From the NCBI RefSeq assembly GCF_030161255.1, contig NZ_BSPX01000001.1:62001-126000 (forward strand): a stretch of 64,000 nucleotides of DNA, written 5' to 3'. The stretch comes from Zoogloea oryzae (GTDB taxonomy: Bacteria > Pseudomonadota > Gammaproteobacteria > Burkholderiales > Rhodocyclaceae). The translations under genes were made by a program, and so were the position numbers. Below are positions 8,486-17,283 of the stretch, in pieces; position 1 is the first letter of the stretch; every line of letters starts with the position of its first letter. The notes beneath the pieces were generated by a model, which was not told where the DNA came from, did not search any database, and was given only the letters and a program-made list of their open reading frames with translations.

Positions 8486-9520
8486 TCAAGCCTGGACGAC
8501 CCGGTTCCGGCCGGCGTTCTTGGCGGCGTAGAGGGCCCGGTCGGTGCGGCTGAGCAGATCTTCGGCGGTTTCGCCAGGCTGGCGGCTGGCGATGCCGATC
8601 GAGGCGCTGATGTTGGTCAGCCGCTCGCCGGTGCGACTGTCCTTGAGCACCAGATGTTCGATTGAGATGCGCAGGGTTTCGGCCAGCTGGTGCGCCTGCT
8701 GGGCGGTGCCGCCGCAGAAGATCAGGGCGAACTCCTCGCCGCCGTAGCGATAGACCGACACCCCCACCCGCGTGGCGGCTGACAGCTGCTTGCCCACCAG
8801 GCTCAGCACGCGATCGCCCACCAGATGGCCGAAGCGGTCGTTGAACTGCTTGAAGTGGTCGATATCGAGCAGCGCGAGGTGGATCACCGGGCCCCGGTCG
8901 CTTTGCTCGAGGAACTGCGCGAGTTCCATGTCGAAGGCGCGGCGGTTGAATACGCCGGTGAGCTCGTCGTTCATTGCGTTCTGGCGCAAGGTTTCGAGCT
9001 CGCTGCGCAGGCGCCGGATTTCCTCGTTGGCTGCCGACAAGCGCTGCTCGAAGCGCGAGGTGTTCTGCTGCATCGCGGTGGAGCCCTGGAGCAGCTTGTC
9101 GAGGGTACCGAAGATGTCATCGACGCTGCCGGCGCCGGCAGTGGTGTTGCCGCGCAGGTCGCGGTTGCATTCGTCGAGGAGGGTCGAGAACGAGCGGGTG
9201 CCGGCGAGGGTTGCGTTGAGGTCGTGGTCGATGCCGCTGACCATCTGCTCGAAGCTGTCCTTCATCCGGTGGAGGGCGGTTTCGATGTCGCCGGTGGATG
9301 AGACGTGTTCGCGGAAGAGGTCCTCGGCCTTGGTGAGGGGGATCATCCCGTAGGCCGAGACAATCTCGTCGATGCGCTGGTTGAGCGTCGGATCTTCGTT
9401 CGAGACGTAGGTGTACCAGAGGGCGTAGTTGATCGGCGTCACCGGGATCTGGTGCTTCACCATGATCGGCACTGCCTTGCGAAGTCGTTCCGCCGCTTGT
9501 TCAACTGAACCGCTAATCAC
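8486..9520 (-). CDS. Diguanylate cyclase (GGDEF), cytoplasmic, without intact I-site
   Basis: This 344-residue protein makes c-di-GMP from GTP. The active-site signature is GGEEF at 260-264 (YRYGGEEFALI), preceded by NDELTGVFNRRAF and LLDIDHFKQFNDRFGH. At the allosteric I-site position, nine residues before GGEEF, the sequence is Arg251-Val-Gly-Val254 rather than RxxD, so product inhibition is probably absent. Residues 1-180 carry no transmembrane segment; the part from about 155 to 182 looks like a coiled coil. I chose the GTG at 9520 because AGGAGG sits 6 bases upstream; a longer reading frame continues upstream but lacks such a site. Confidence 0.93.
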   Translation of the reverse strand: MISGSVEQAAERLRKAVPIMVKHQIPVTPINYALWYTYVSNEDPTLNQRIDEIVSAYGMIPLTKAEDLFREHVSSTGDIETALHRMKDSFEQMVSGIDHDLNATLAGTRSFSTLLDECNRDLRGNTTAGAGSVDDIFGTLDKLLQGSTAMQQNTSRFEQRLSAANEEIRRLRSELETLRQNAMNDELTGVFNRRAFDMELAQFLEQSDRGPVIHLALLDIDHFKQFNDRFGHLVGDRVLSLVGKQLSAATRVGVSVYRYGGEEFALIFCGGTAQQAHQLAETLRISIEHLVLKDSRTGERLTNISASIGIASRQPGETAEDLLSRTDRALYAAKNAGRNRVVQA

Positions 9521-9654
9521 TCTGATCCTCCTGAAGGGGGCGGGTTGCAGCCCGGAGAGGTGTCCTCCGGTTTTCCAGTCCGGCCCGCGGCCTTTCTGGC
9601 CACACCTGAGCTTATCGGCGGGCGCGGCCAAAACTTCATGGTCGGGCGGAATGA

Positions 9655-9680
9655 ACAACGGCGCCCGCAGGCGCCGTTGT
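9655..9680 (-). terminator. Hairpin after the pyrimidine operon
   Basis: The stem ACAACGGCGCC / GGCGCCGTTGT (11 bp, 4-base loop) lies 24 bases past the stop of the last pyr gene. The T-run on the minus-strand side is interrupted (TTGTTCATT), so termination strength is uncertain. Confidence 0.55.
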
Positions 9681-9704
9681 GCTCAAAATGGGCAGTCTGC
9701 CCGT

Positions 9705-10985
9705 TTATGAGGCTTCGTACATCAGCGTGCCTTCGACCAGGGTGTAGCGCACCTTGCCCGGGAGTTCGAGGCCCAGGAATGGCGTGTTCTTGCCCTGGCT
9801 CTTGAGCATCGACCGGTCGATGAGCTGATAGGTGTCGGGATCGAACACGCACACGTCGGCGCGGGCGCCGACCGACAGGTGGCCACCTTTGGCGATGCCG
9901 GCAATTTTTGCCGCCTCGGAGGTGATTCGGGCAACGGCGTCGATCAGCGGCAGCTTGTGTTCGGCTGCCCACTTGAGGGTGAGCGGCAGCAGCAGTTCAA
10001 GCCCGGTGGTGCCGGGTTCGGATTCGCTGAAAGGAGCCTGCTTGGCGTCGTCGTCTACCGGCGTGTGGTCGGAGCAGATCGCGTTGATTCGACCGTCTGC
10101 CAGGGCCTTCGAGAGCGCGATGCGGTCGCGCTGGCTGCGCAGAGGCGGGATCACGTGGCAGTGGGGGTTGAAGTAGCCGATGTCCATATCGCACAGGTGC
10201 AGATGGTGGGCGGCCACGTCACAGGTCACATCGACACCGTCCTTGCGGGCCTGCTCGATGAGGTCGAGGCTTTCGGCGGACGACAGGCGGGTGATGTGCA
10301 GCCGCGCGCCGGTCTGGCGGGCGAGGCGCAGGTAGGTGAACAGCGCGACGATCTCGGCACTGGCGGGGATGCCGGGCAGGCCGAGGCGCGAGGCGACTTC
10401 GCCATCGTGGGCGACGCCGCCCCGGGCGAGGTAGGGATCAAGGGGCTGCAGCCAGACGCGGAAGCCGAAGGTGGAGGCGTACTGCATCGCACGGCCGAGC
10501 ACCCGGGTGTCGAGGATGGGTACATTGGCCTGGCTGAAGGCCACGCAGCCGGCTTCGACCAGCTCGGCCATCTCGGAGAGCTGTTCGCCCTTGAGGCCGA
10601 TGGTGAGGGCGCCGACCGGGTAGACGTGGGCGCGGTTGAGCTTCTTGGCCCGGTAGCACAGCATCTCGACGAGGCCGGGTTCGTCCAGCACCGGGTCGGT
10701 GTCGGGCGGGATGGCGAGGCTGGTGATGCCGCCGGCCATGGCCGCGTCCATCTCGGATTCGAGGGTGGCCTTGTATTCGAAGCCGGGTTCGCGCAGGCGG
10801 GCGGCGAGGTCGATCAGGCCCGGCGCGACGATCAGGCCGCTGGCGTCGATGGTGCGGGCGGCGGTGAAGCCGGCGGGCGCCTGGCCGACGCCGACGATCT
10901 TGCCGTCGGCGATGTAGAGATCCTGCTTCGCGTCGAGGCGGTTGGCCGGGTCGATGATCCGGCCATTCGTGATGTGGATGTTCAT
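9705..10985 (-). CDS. pyrC': Dihydroorotase-like protein PyrC' (probably catalytically inactive)
   Basis: This 426-residue amidohydrolase-fold protein resembles class I dihydroorotase, but the first metal-binding motif is lost. Where active enzymes have D-x-H-x-H-x-R, this protein has Asp59-Leu-Ala61-Ala-Arg63-Leu-Arg65, so both histidines are missing. Other motifs remain (RLHITRLSSAES, CDVAAHHLHL, CSDHTPVDDD). In Pseudomonas, an inactive PyrC' is known to assemble with PyrB and is needed for aspartate transcarbamoylase activity. By analogy this protein is a structural partner of the PyrB encoded 17 bases upstream. A real dihydroorotase should be encoded elsewhere. Some databases would name it pyrC. 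Confidence 0.9.
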   Translation of the reverse strand: MNIHITNGRIIDPANRLDAKQDLYIADGKIVGVGQAPAGFTAARTIDASGLIVAPGLIDLAARLREPGFEYKATLESEMDAAMAGGITSLAIPPDTDPVLDEPGLVEMLCYRAKKLNRAHVYPVGALTIGLKGEQLSEMAELVEAGCVAFSQANVPILDTRVLGRAMQYASTFGFRVWLQPLDPYLARGGVAHDGEVASRLGLPGIPASAEIVALFTYLRLARQTGARLHITRLSSAESLDLIEQARKDGVDVTCDVAAHHLHLCDMDIGYFNPHCHVIPPLRSQRDRIALSKALADGRINAICSDHTPVDDDAKQAPFSESEPGTTGLELLLPLTLKWAAEHKLPLIDAVARITSEAAKIAGIAKGGHLSVGARADVCVFDPDTYQLIDRSMLKSQGKNTPFLGLELPGKVRYTLVEGTLMYEAS

Positions 10986-11002
10986 GGTCGAAAACCTGTT
11001 GA

Positions 11003-11962
11003 TCAGTGACTGCCCAGCATGCTCATGACGGCCATGCGCACCGCGATGCCGAAGGTGACCTGCGGCAGGATCACCGCCTGACCGCCGTCGGCCACGGCGG
11101 AGTCGATCTCGACGCCGCGGTTCATGGGGCCGGGGTGCATCACGATGGCGTCGGGCTTGGCGAGGGCCAGCTTGTCGGCGGTGAGGCCCCACACCTTGAA
11201 GAACTCCTGCGGGCTGGGCAGCAGGGCGCCGTTCATGCGCTCGTTCTGGAGGCGCAGCATCATCACCACGTCCACGTCCTTGAGGCCTTCCTGCATGGTG
11301 GCGCAGTAGCGCACGCCCATTTTTTCGACGTCGGTGGGGAGCAGGGTCTTGGGGCCGATGACGCGCACTTCGGGCACGCCGAGGGTGGTGAGCGCGGCGA
11401 TCTGCGAACGGGCGACGCGGGAGTGGAGCACGTCACCGACAATGGCGACGGTGAGGTTGTGGAACTCTTTTTTGTAGTGCCGGATGGTGTACATGTCCAG
11501 CAGCCCCTGGGTGGGGTGGGCATGGCGGCCATCGCCGGCGTTGACCACGTGGATGTGGTCGCGGCCGGTATTCTGCAGGTGCTGGGCGATCAGGTGCGGG
11601 GCGCCGCTGGATTCGTGGCGCACCACGAACATGTCGGCCTGCATCGCACAGAGGTTGTCCACGGTGTCGAGCAGGGTTTCGCCCTTCTTGGTGGAGGACG
11701 TGGACACGTTGAGGTTGATCACGTCGGCCGACAGGCGCTTGGCGGCGATCTCGAAGGTGGTGCGGGTGCGCGTGCTGTTCTCGAAGAACAGGTTGAAGAC
11801 GCTCTTGCCGCGCAGCAGCGGGAGCTTCTTCACTTCGCGCTCGGCCATCTCGGTGAAGGGCGCGGCGGTGTCGAGGATCTGGGTGATGATGCTGCGCGGC
11901 AGGCCGTCGAGGGTCAGCAGGTGCTGGAGTTCGCCGTGCTTGTTGAGTTGAGGGTTATGCAT
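11003..11962 (-). CDS. pyrB: Aspartate carbamoyltransferase catalytic subunit
   Basis: PyrB condenses carbamoyl phosphate with aspartate in the first committed step of pyrimidine synthesis. The 319-residue protein has the carbamoyl-phosphate loop ENSTRTRTTFE and the motif HPGPMNRGVEID near the C-terminus. Its start overlaps the end of pyrR by 8 bases, and pyrC' follows 17 bases downstream. There is no pyrI regulatory subunit gene, consistent with a PyrB-PyrC' dodecamer type. Confidence 0.97.
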   Translation of the reverse strand: MHNPQLNKHGELQHLLTLDGLPRSIITQILDTAAPFTEMAEREVKKLPLLRGKSVFNLFFENSTRTRTTFEIAAKRLSADVINLNVSTSSTKKGETLLDTVDNLCAMQADMFVVRHESSGAPHLIAQHLQNTGRDHIHVVNAGDGRHAHPTQGLLDMYTIRHYKKEFHNLTVAIVGDVLHSRVARSQIAALTTLGVPEVRVIGPKTLLPTDVEKMGVRYCATMQEGLKDVDVVMMLRLQNERMNGALLPSPQEFFKVWGLTADKLALAKPDAIVMHPGPMNRGVEIDSAVADGGQAVILPQVTFGIAVRMAVMSMLGSH

Positions 11963-12464
11963 GGATCAGCCTCATGGTGAGGGCGCCGGAGTCGTCGCGC
12001 TCGAGTTGCAGGTTTTGCCCGGCGGGCAGCGGTTCTGGCAGCGTGAGGGCGCAGAAGCGGGCGGCGATGGGCAGCTCGCGTCCGCCGCGGTCGATGAGCA
12101 CGGCCAGGTCGACCTGGGCCGGGCGGCCATAGTCGAAGAGTTCGTTGAGGGCGGCGCGGGTGGTGCGACCGGTGTAGAGCACGTCGTCCACGATGACGAT
12201 GTGGGCGTCTTCCACGTCGAAGGGGATCTTCGAGCCCTGGGGCTGCTGGTGCAGGCCCTTGGCGGCGTAGTCGTCCCGGTAGAAGCTCACGTCGACGCTG
12301 CCGAGGGGCTGGGTCAGGCCGAGGAGGGCGTGGAGGCGCTGGGCGAGCCACACGCCGCCGGTGTGGATGCCGACGAGCGCGGTGGCCGGCGTGACGTGGG
12401 GACGCATCGCGGCGGCCAGTTCGGCGATAAGGTGTTCGGCGTCAGGTAGCTGCATGTTTGGCAC
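11955..12464 (-). CDS. pyrR: Bifunctional pyr operon regulator / uracil phosphoribosyltransferase PyrR
   Basis: This 169-residue phosphoribosyltransferase-fold protein has the PRPP-binding signature IVIVDDVLYTGRT at 89-101. In Gram-positive bacteria PyrR is an mRNA-binding attenuator with UPRT side activity. In proteobacteria the role is less clear, but placement ahead of pyrB suggests pyr regulation or uracil salvage. The gene overlaps ruvX by 23 bases and pyrB by 8, indicating a tightly coupled operon. Confidence 0.93.
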   Translation of the reverse strand: MPNMQLPDAEHLIAELAAAMRPHVTPATALVGIHTGGVWLAQRLHALLGLTQPLGSVDVSFYRDDYAAKGLHQQPQGSKIPFDVEDAHIVIVDDVLYTGRTTRAALNELFDYGRPAQVDLAVLIDRGGRELPIAARFCALTLPEPLPAGQNLQLERDDSGALTMRLIHA

Positions 12465-12870
12465 TTTCGAAGTACTGGAGCAGGATGATCTGGGCGGCGG
12501 CGGAATCGAGCCGGGGCTTCTGCTTGCGCCAGCCGTGGTGGCCGGCCTCGCTGAGACGGCCTTCTGCCTCGGCCGACGACAGGCGCTCGTCCACCAGCGA
12601 CACGGGCAGGCCGTAGCGGCCGTGGAGCTGGTTGGCGAAGCGCCGGCAACGGACGGTCATGGCGTGCTCGGAGCCGTCGAGGTGCGTGGGCAGGCCGACA
12701 ACGAGGGCCGACGGCTTCCATTCCGCGAGCAGTTTTTCAATCGCGGCAAAGCGCGCGGCGTTGGCTTCTTCGGCAATCGGCGCGAGGGGATGGGCGTGGC
12801 CGGTTTCGGTCTCGCCGACCGCCACCCCGATCCGCGCGAGGCCGAAGTCGAAGGACAGCAGGGTGCTCAC
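12442..12870 (-). CDS. ruvX: Putative pre-16S rRNA nuclease / Holliday junction resolvase YqgF (RuvX)
   Basis: The 142-residue protein has the RNase H-like fold of the YqgF family: LLSFDFGLARIGVAVG at the N-terminus with the first catalytic Asp, the middle motif LVVGLPTHLDGSE, then LVDERLSS and a final Asp in LDSAAAQIIL. E. coli YqgF matures the 16S rRNA 5' end; the Holliday junction role was an early proposal. The start is the GTG at 12870, which overlaps the yqgE stop by 4 bases. Confidence 0.95.
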   Translation of the reverse strand: MSTLLSFDFGLARIGVAVGETETGHAHPLAPIAEEANAARFAAIEKLLAEWKPSALVVGLPTHLDGSEHAMTVRCRRFANQLHGRYGLPVSLVDERLSSAEAEGRLSEAGHHGWRKQKPRLDSAAAQIILLQYFESAKHAAT

Positions 12871-13433
12871 GCGTGGCCGGCGACGTCGGACAGTTTTGCG
12901 AAGTCGACGCCGATGAGTTGCATGGCCGCGGCGAGGCGCTCTTCCGGCGGCAGGTCGAAGACGATGGTGAGATCGGCGGGCACGGTGAGCCAGGCGTTCT
13001 GGGCCAGTTCGTGCTCGAGCTGGCCGGCGGACCATCCTGCGTAGCCGAGGGCGACCAGCACCTCGCCGGGTTCGCCCTTGCTGGCGAGGTGCTGGAGCAC
13101 ATCGCGGGAGCTGGTGAGACCGACGGTGTCGCTCACCTTGAGGGTCGAGTGCCAGTCGCCGGCCGGGCGATGGAGCACGAAGCCGCGATCCGCCTGGACC
13201 GGGCCGCCGAAATACACCGGCAGGTCGGCAAAATCAGGCTGCTCGAAGGGGATGTCGATGCGCTCGAAGAGCGTTGCCAGCCGCATGTCGGTCGGGCGGT
13301 TGACGATGACCCCCATTGCGCCGTTCTCGTTGTGCTCGGCGATGTAGGTGAGCGTGCGCGAAAAGTTCGGATCGGCCATGGCGGGCATGGCGATCAGGAA
13401 GTGATCGGTGAGGTTGATGGTGGTCGTAGTCAC
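12867..13433 (-). CDS. yqgE: YqgE/AlgH family protein (UPF0301/DUF179)
   Basis: This 188-residue protein has the family features FLIAMPAMADPNFSRTLTY, GAMGVIVNRP and YFGGPV near the N-terminus and GYAGWSAGQLEHEL in the C-terminal half. Its biochemical role is not settled. It heads the yqgE-ruvX-pyrR-pyrB-pyrC' operon. The GTG at 13433 is the best start by family alignment; a Shine-Dalgarno sequence is not obvious there. The 79 bases to the divergent photolyase gene must hold the promoters for both. Confidence 0.93.
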   Translation of the reverse strand: MTTTTINLTDHFLIAMPAMADPNFSRTLTYIAEHNENGAMGVIVNRPTDMRLATLFERIDIPFEQPDFADLPVYFGGPVQADRGFVLHRPAGDWHSTLKVSDTVGLTSSRDVLQHLASKGEPGEVLVALGYAGWSAGQLEHELAQNAWLTVPADLTIVFDLPPEERLAAAMQLIGVDFAKLSDVAGHA

Positions 13434-13512
13434 GGGTGGTATTCTAAGCCGAGGTCGCCGATTGTAGCGGCAACTTTTCAGTCCTGCGTCCCCTTCAAGA
13501 GCCCCTGTTTCC

Positions 13513-14949
13513 ATGTCATCTGCCCTTGTCTGGTTCCGTCGCGACCTGCGCGACTTCGACCATGCGGCGCTGTATCACGCGCTCAAGCGATTTCCGCAGG
13601 TCTTCTGCGTTTTTGTCTTCGATACCGCGATCCTCGACGTGCTGCCAAAGCGGGCCGACCGGCGGGTGGAGTTCATCCACGCCAGCGTTGTCGAGCTCGA
13701 TGCCGCGCTACGGGAAAAAGGCGGCGGGCTGATCGTCCGCCACGGCGCGGCGCGGGACGTGATCCCGGCGCTGGCGGCGTCGCTGAGGGTGACGGCGGTG
13801 CTGGCCAACGGCGATTACGAGCCCGCTGCCATTGCCCGCGACGAGGACGTGGCCGAGCGGCTGCGCGTGCAGGGCATCGCCTTCGAAAGCTTCAAGGATC
13901 AGGTGATCTTCGAGAAGAGTGAGGTGCTCACCAAGAGCGCGACGCCGTTCTCGGTATTCACGCCCTACAAGCGGGCCTGGCTGGCGGCGCTCACCGATTT
14001 TCATCTGAAGGCCTATCCGGTCGAAAAATACGCCGCCCATCTGGCACCGCTGCCGGCGGGCGAGTCGATCCCGTCACTCGCCGAGATGGGCTTCGAGCCG
14101 ACCAACCTGCAGGAAGTCGGCATCACGCCGGGCATGGCGGGTGGGCGCAAGCTGATCGACGACTTCGTGCGCCGCATCGACCGCTACAAGGCGCGGCGGG
14201 ATTTCCCGGCCAGCAAGGGCGTGTCTTACCTGTCGGTGCATCTGCGCTTCGGCACCGTGTCGATCCGCGAGCTGGCCCGGCTGGCCCATGCGCGGGGCGG
14301 CGAGGGCGCGGACACCTGGTTGTCGGAGCTGATCTGGCGGGATTTCTATTTCCAGATCCTGTGGCACAACCCGCATGTGGTGGGCGCGAGCTTCCGGCCG
14401 GAGTACGACCGGGTGCGCTGGGATGACGCGCCGGATCTGTTTGCCGCCTGGTGCGAGGCGCGCACCGGCTACCCGATCGTCGACGCGGCGATGCGCCAGA
14501 TTGCCCACAGCGGCTACATGCACAACCGGCTGCGGATGGTGGTGGCGTCGTTTTTGACGAAGGATCTGGGCATCGACTGGCGGCTGGGTGAAAAGTACTT
14601 TGCCGACGAGCTCAACGATTTCGATCTGTCGGCCAACAACGGTGGCTGGCAGTGGGCGGCGTCCACCGGCTGTGATGCCCAGCCGTATTTCCGCATCTTC
14701 AATCCGGTCAACCAGTCCGAGAAATTCGACCCGGACGGCAGCTTCATCCGGCGCTACCTGCCGGAGCTGGCCAAGGTGCCGGACAAGTTCATCCACGCCC
14801 CGTGGACCATGCCGCCCATCGACCAGAAGCTGGCCGGCTGCGAGATCGGCAAGGATTACCCGGCCCCCATCGTCGATCACGCCAAGGCGCGGGAGCGCAC
14901 CCTGGCGCGCTTTGGCGTGGTGAAGTCGGCGGAGCCGGCGGCGGACTAA
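13513..14949 (+). CDS. phr: Deoxyribodipyrimidine photolyase, class I
   Basis: Photolyase repairs cyclobutane pyrimidine dimers with blue light, FADH- and an antenna chromophore. The 478-residue length is typical. The N-terminal antenna domain starts with ALVWFRRDLRDFDH, and the C-terminal FAD domain has the signature LSANNGGWQWAASTGCDAQP and NPVNQSEKFDPDG. The conserved tryptophans of the electron chain are in place as far as I can judge by eye. Its 3' end overlaps the convergent methyltransferase gene by 4 bases. Confidence 0.96.
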   Translation: MSSALVWFRRDLRDFDHAALYHALKRFPQVFCVFVFDTAILDVLPKRADRRVEFIHASVVELDAALREKGGGLIVRHGAARDVIPALAASLRVTAVLANGDYEPAAIARDEDVAERLRVQGIAFESFKDQVIFEKSEVLTKSATPFSVFTPYKRAWLAALTDFHLKAYPVEKYAAHLAPLPAGESIPSLAEMGFEPTNLQEVGITPGMAGGRKLIDDFVRRIDRYKARRDFPASKGVSYLSVHLRFGTVSIRELARLAHARGGEGADTWLSELIWRDFYFQILWHNPHVVGASFRPEYDRVRWDDAPDLFAAWCEARTGYPIVDAAMRQIAHSGYMHNRLRMVVASFLTKDLGIDWRLGEKYFADELNDFDLSANNGGWQWAASTGCDAQPYFRIFNPVNQSEKFDPDGSFIRRYLPELAKVPDKFIHAPWTMPPIDQKLAGCEIGKDYPAPIVDHAKARERTLARFGVVKSAEPAAD

Positions 14950-15782
14950 CGCCGGGCGGTGGCGACCAGCACGGTGTAGTCGAGCACGTAGCCGTCGCCG
15001 TCCCGGTGGCTGGCGAGGTCGTCGGCCACCGCGGCGCGCAGCCTGGCCTGCATCGCATCGGGCAGGCGCGACAGCGATTCCGCCGCGCCGCCGGCCAGAT
15101 CAAGAAAGGCCTGCCAGTAATCGTCGGCGCTGTCGAAGCGGCAGGCGAAGGTGTGCGGCGTGATGCTCACGTCGCCAAAACCAGCCTCGCCCAACAGCGT
15201 GGTGAGCACCTCGTGCTCGCCCAGCCGGAACACCGTCGGCCGGGCCACCTTGGGCGGCGGCAGCAGGCGGGCGATGCAATCCTGGGCGCGGGCGATGAGC
15301 GGCACGGCATCCCGCGGGCCCCACACCGACAGTGCGATGCGTCCACCCGGACGGAGCACCCGGTGAAGCTCGGCCAGCGCCTTGGCTGGATCGGGAAAGA
15401 TGAACAGGCCCAGGCCGATCAACGCCACATCCACGCTGGCATCGGCAAAGGCCAGGTGCTCGGCGTCGCAGGCCGCGGCGAGGAGATCGGGCAGGCCTTC
15501 GGCGGTGGCCCGTTGCTGCCCTTCGACGAGCATGTTCTCGGCGATGTCGCTGGCGAGCACCCAGCCGTCGGGGAGCACCCGCCGGGCGGCGTCGCGGGCC
15601 AGCAGGCCGGGGCCGGCGGCGAGATCGAGCACCTTTTCACCCGGAGCCAGACCGGCGGCCTTGAGCAGCGCGGCCTGCAGGCCCGCGCGCAGCGGGGCGC
15701 CGTCGGCGTAACGGGCGGCGATGCGGTTGAAGCCGCTGCGCTCCAGGGCCTTGAAGCGGCGGGCGTCGAAATCGGTGCTCAT
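14946..15782 (-). CDS. Class I SAM-dependent methyltransferase
   Basis: This 278-residue protein has a Rossmann-type methyltransferase fold. Motif I is VLDLAAGPGLLARDAAR, the acidic end of strand 2 is VLASDIAENML, and motif IV is VALIGLGLFIFPDP. The middle resembles UbiE/COQ5-like enzymes (ALAELHRVLRPGGRIALSVWG). The substrate is unknown. It overlaps the upstream esterase gene by 4 bases, so the two are likely co-translated. Confidence 0.88.
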   Translation of the reverse strand: MSTDFDARRFKALERSGFNRIAARYADGAPLRAGLQAALLKAAGLAPGEKVLDLAAGPGLLARDAARRVLPDGWVLASDIAENMLVEGQQRATAEGLPDLLAAACDAEHLAFADASVDVALIGLGLFIFPDPAKALAELHRVLRPGGRIALSVWGPRDAVPLIARAQDCIARLLPPPKVARPTVFRLGEHEVLTTLLGEAGFGDVSITPHTFACRFDSADDYWQAFLDLAGGAAESLSRLPDAMQARLRAAVADDLASHRDGDGYVLDYTVLVATARR

Positions 15783-16348
15783 TTCAGCAGTCCGGCAAAT
15801 TGGAGAATTAGGTCAAGGTACTTGTCCCATTGCGTGAAGCTGTGGTCGCCGCCGGGTAGCACCGTCTGCCGGGCGCCGGGGTAGCGGGCCACCGCGTGGC
15901 GGTAGTCGAGCACCTCGTCGCCGGTCTCGACCATCAGCCAGTAGCGCTCGGGCAGCGTGATGGCTGCGGGTTCAATGGCGCGCAGCTGCTCCACGTGATC
16001 GAGGGTGAAATCGAAGGCCTCGCCGGTGTACATGTGGGTCTGGGTGCCGATGTAGGCGGACAGCGACAGGGGCGCCAGCACGGCGGGATTCACCAGCACG
16101 GCCTTGAGCCCGTGGCGCTCGGCGAGGCAGGTGGCGTAGTAGCCGCCGAGGCTGCTGCCGACCAGCGTGGGCGGCGTGCTGCAGCGGGCGATCTGTGCTT
16201 CCGCAAGGGCCATGGCTTCGTGGGCCGAGACCGGCAGCTGCCCGCCCCAGAAGGCGTCGCCGAGGCCGAGCTGATCCATGCGGGCCTTGAGGCTGCGGGA
16301 TTTCCAGCTTTGCGGGCCGGAGCGGAAGCCGTGGAGGTAGATGATCAT
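15779..16348 (-). CDS. YqiA-type esterase (alpha/beta hydrolase, UPF0227)
   Basis: This 189-residue hydrolase of the YqiA/YcfP group starts with MIIYLHGFRSGPQSWK. The nucleophile elbow is GSSLGGYYAT, and the catalytic histidine is in PGGDHSFTQWD close to the C-terminus. E. coli YqiA cleaves short palmitoyl-CoA and p-nitrophenyl esters; the natural substrate is not known. Both ends overlap neighbouring genes by 4 bases. Confidence 0.9.
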   Translation of the reverse strand: MIIYLHGFRSGPQSWKSRSLKARMDQLGLGDAFWGGQLPVSAHEAMALAEAQIARCSTPPTLVGSSLGGYYATCLAERHGLKAVLVNPAVLAPLSLSAYIGTQTHMYTGEAFDFTLDHVEQLRAIEPAAITLPERYWLMVETGDEVLDYRHAVARYPGARQTVLPGGDHSFTQWDKYLDLILQFAGLLK

Positions 16349-17283
16349 TTGTGTTCGAAGCGGTCGTCGGGCCGCAGGCGGGCGGGGAAGTCGTCGGTGA
16401 GCCAGTGCCGGGCTGCGGCATCACCGGCCAGGTGAGCGTGCCAGAAAACCGTGCTGGCAGCGAGGATGTGGGGGCGGAAGGCGGCGGGTTCGCGGCGGAT
16501 GCGGAACATCGCGCCTTCTGCGTCGCTGGCCTCGCCGGCGAAATCCAGGTGGTTGCCGCCGGCAAATACCAGCAAGTATTTGCCGCCGTCGGCGGGCATG
16601 TGGCGGTAGGGCACCTCGCGGTTGGCGGCGGTGATGTCGGACAGGCCCATGCCGTCGTCGCGACTGCCGGTGATGCTGAGAAAGGGCAGGTGGATCTGGC
16701 CGAAGCGATGGTCGAGGCTGGGGCCGGTATCCGCCTGGCGGGCCGACGGGCTGAAGGCGAGCACGGCGCGGACCCGCGGGTCGAGCGGATGGGGCGGCTG
16801 GGTGGGACGCCGCTCGCCGGCCATCAGCTGCACCGTGACGGCGCCGAAGGAATGCCCGGCGAGGCCGATGGCGCTGGCGTTGTGGATGGCATCGGGCAGG
16901 CTGGCGTCGCGGCCGATGCGCTCGAGGACGAAACGGAAGTCATCCACCCGGTGGGTGAGCTCCTCCGGGTTCATCGCCGCCTTGAAGGCGCTGCGCAGCG
17001 ACTGGGGCGAATTGTTGCGAAGAATGGAACAATCCGAGCCCGGGTGTTGCATTGCCAGCAACAAATAGCCGTGGCTGGCCCAGTGGCCGAGCCATGCGCT
17101 GCCGCCCTCGCGGGAGCCGCCGAGCCCGTGGGAGAACAGGATCAGCCCGCGGGGCGCGGGCGTGTCGGGCAGGTAGAGCTTGATCGGCAGGGTGCGCGCC
17201 CGCCGGGTGTCGTGCAGGTCGGTGTGGCGGGTGGTGACCCGCCACGGGCCGACGGCTGCGGGGTCGATCAGTGGGCCGTCCAT
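16345..17283 (-). CDS. Predicted dienelactone hydrolase-like / PAF-acetylhydrolase-like enzyme
   Basis: The 312-residue alpha/beta hydrolase shows the oxyanion-hole region LILFSHGLGGSREG, the nucleophile motif GLAGHSFGAVT and a C-terminal histidine in AGGNHLDFAGE. It resembles the COG4188 group of predicted dienelactone hydrolases. No signal peptide is visible from the chosen ATG (17283). The frame stays open further upstream, but that part is antisense-like, arginine-rich and lies within uppP. The gene overlaps uppP by 16 bases and the YqiA-like gene by 4. Substrate unknown. Confidence 0.82.
   Translation of the reverse strand: MDGPLIDPAAVGPWRVTTRHTDLHDTRRARTLPIKLYLPDTPAPRGLILFSHGLGGSREGGSAWLGHWASHGYLLLAMQHPGSDCSILRNNSPQSLRSAFKAAMNPEELTHRVDDFRFVLERIGRDASLPDAIHNASAIGLAGHSFGAVTVQLMAGERRPTQPPHPLDPRVRAVLAFSPSARQADTGPSLDHRFGQIHLPFLSITGSRDDGMGLSDITAANREVPYRHMPADGGKYLLVFAGGNHLDFAGEASDAEGAMFRIRREPAAFRPHILAASTVFWHAHLAGDAAARHWLTDDFPARLRPDDRFEHK

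Noticed and set aside
12867..13514. Longer yqgE reading from 13514
   Set aside because: The extra 27 residues are not in the YqgE family and would overlap the divergent photolyase start; the GTG at 13433 fits the family N-terminus.
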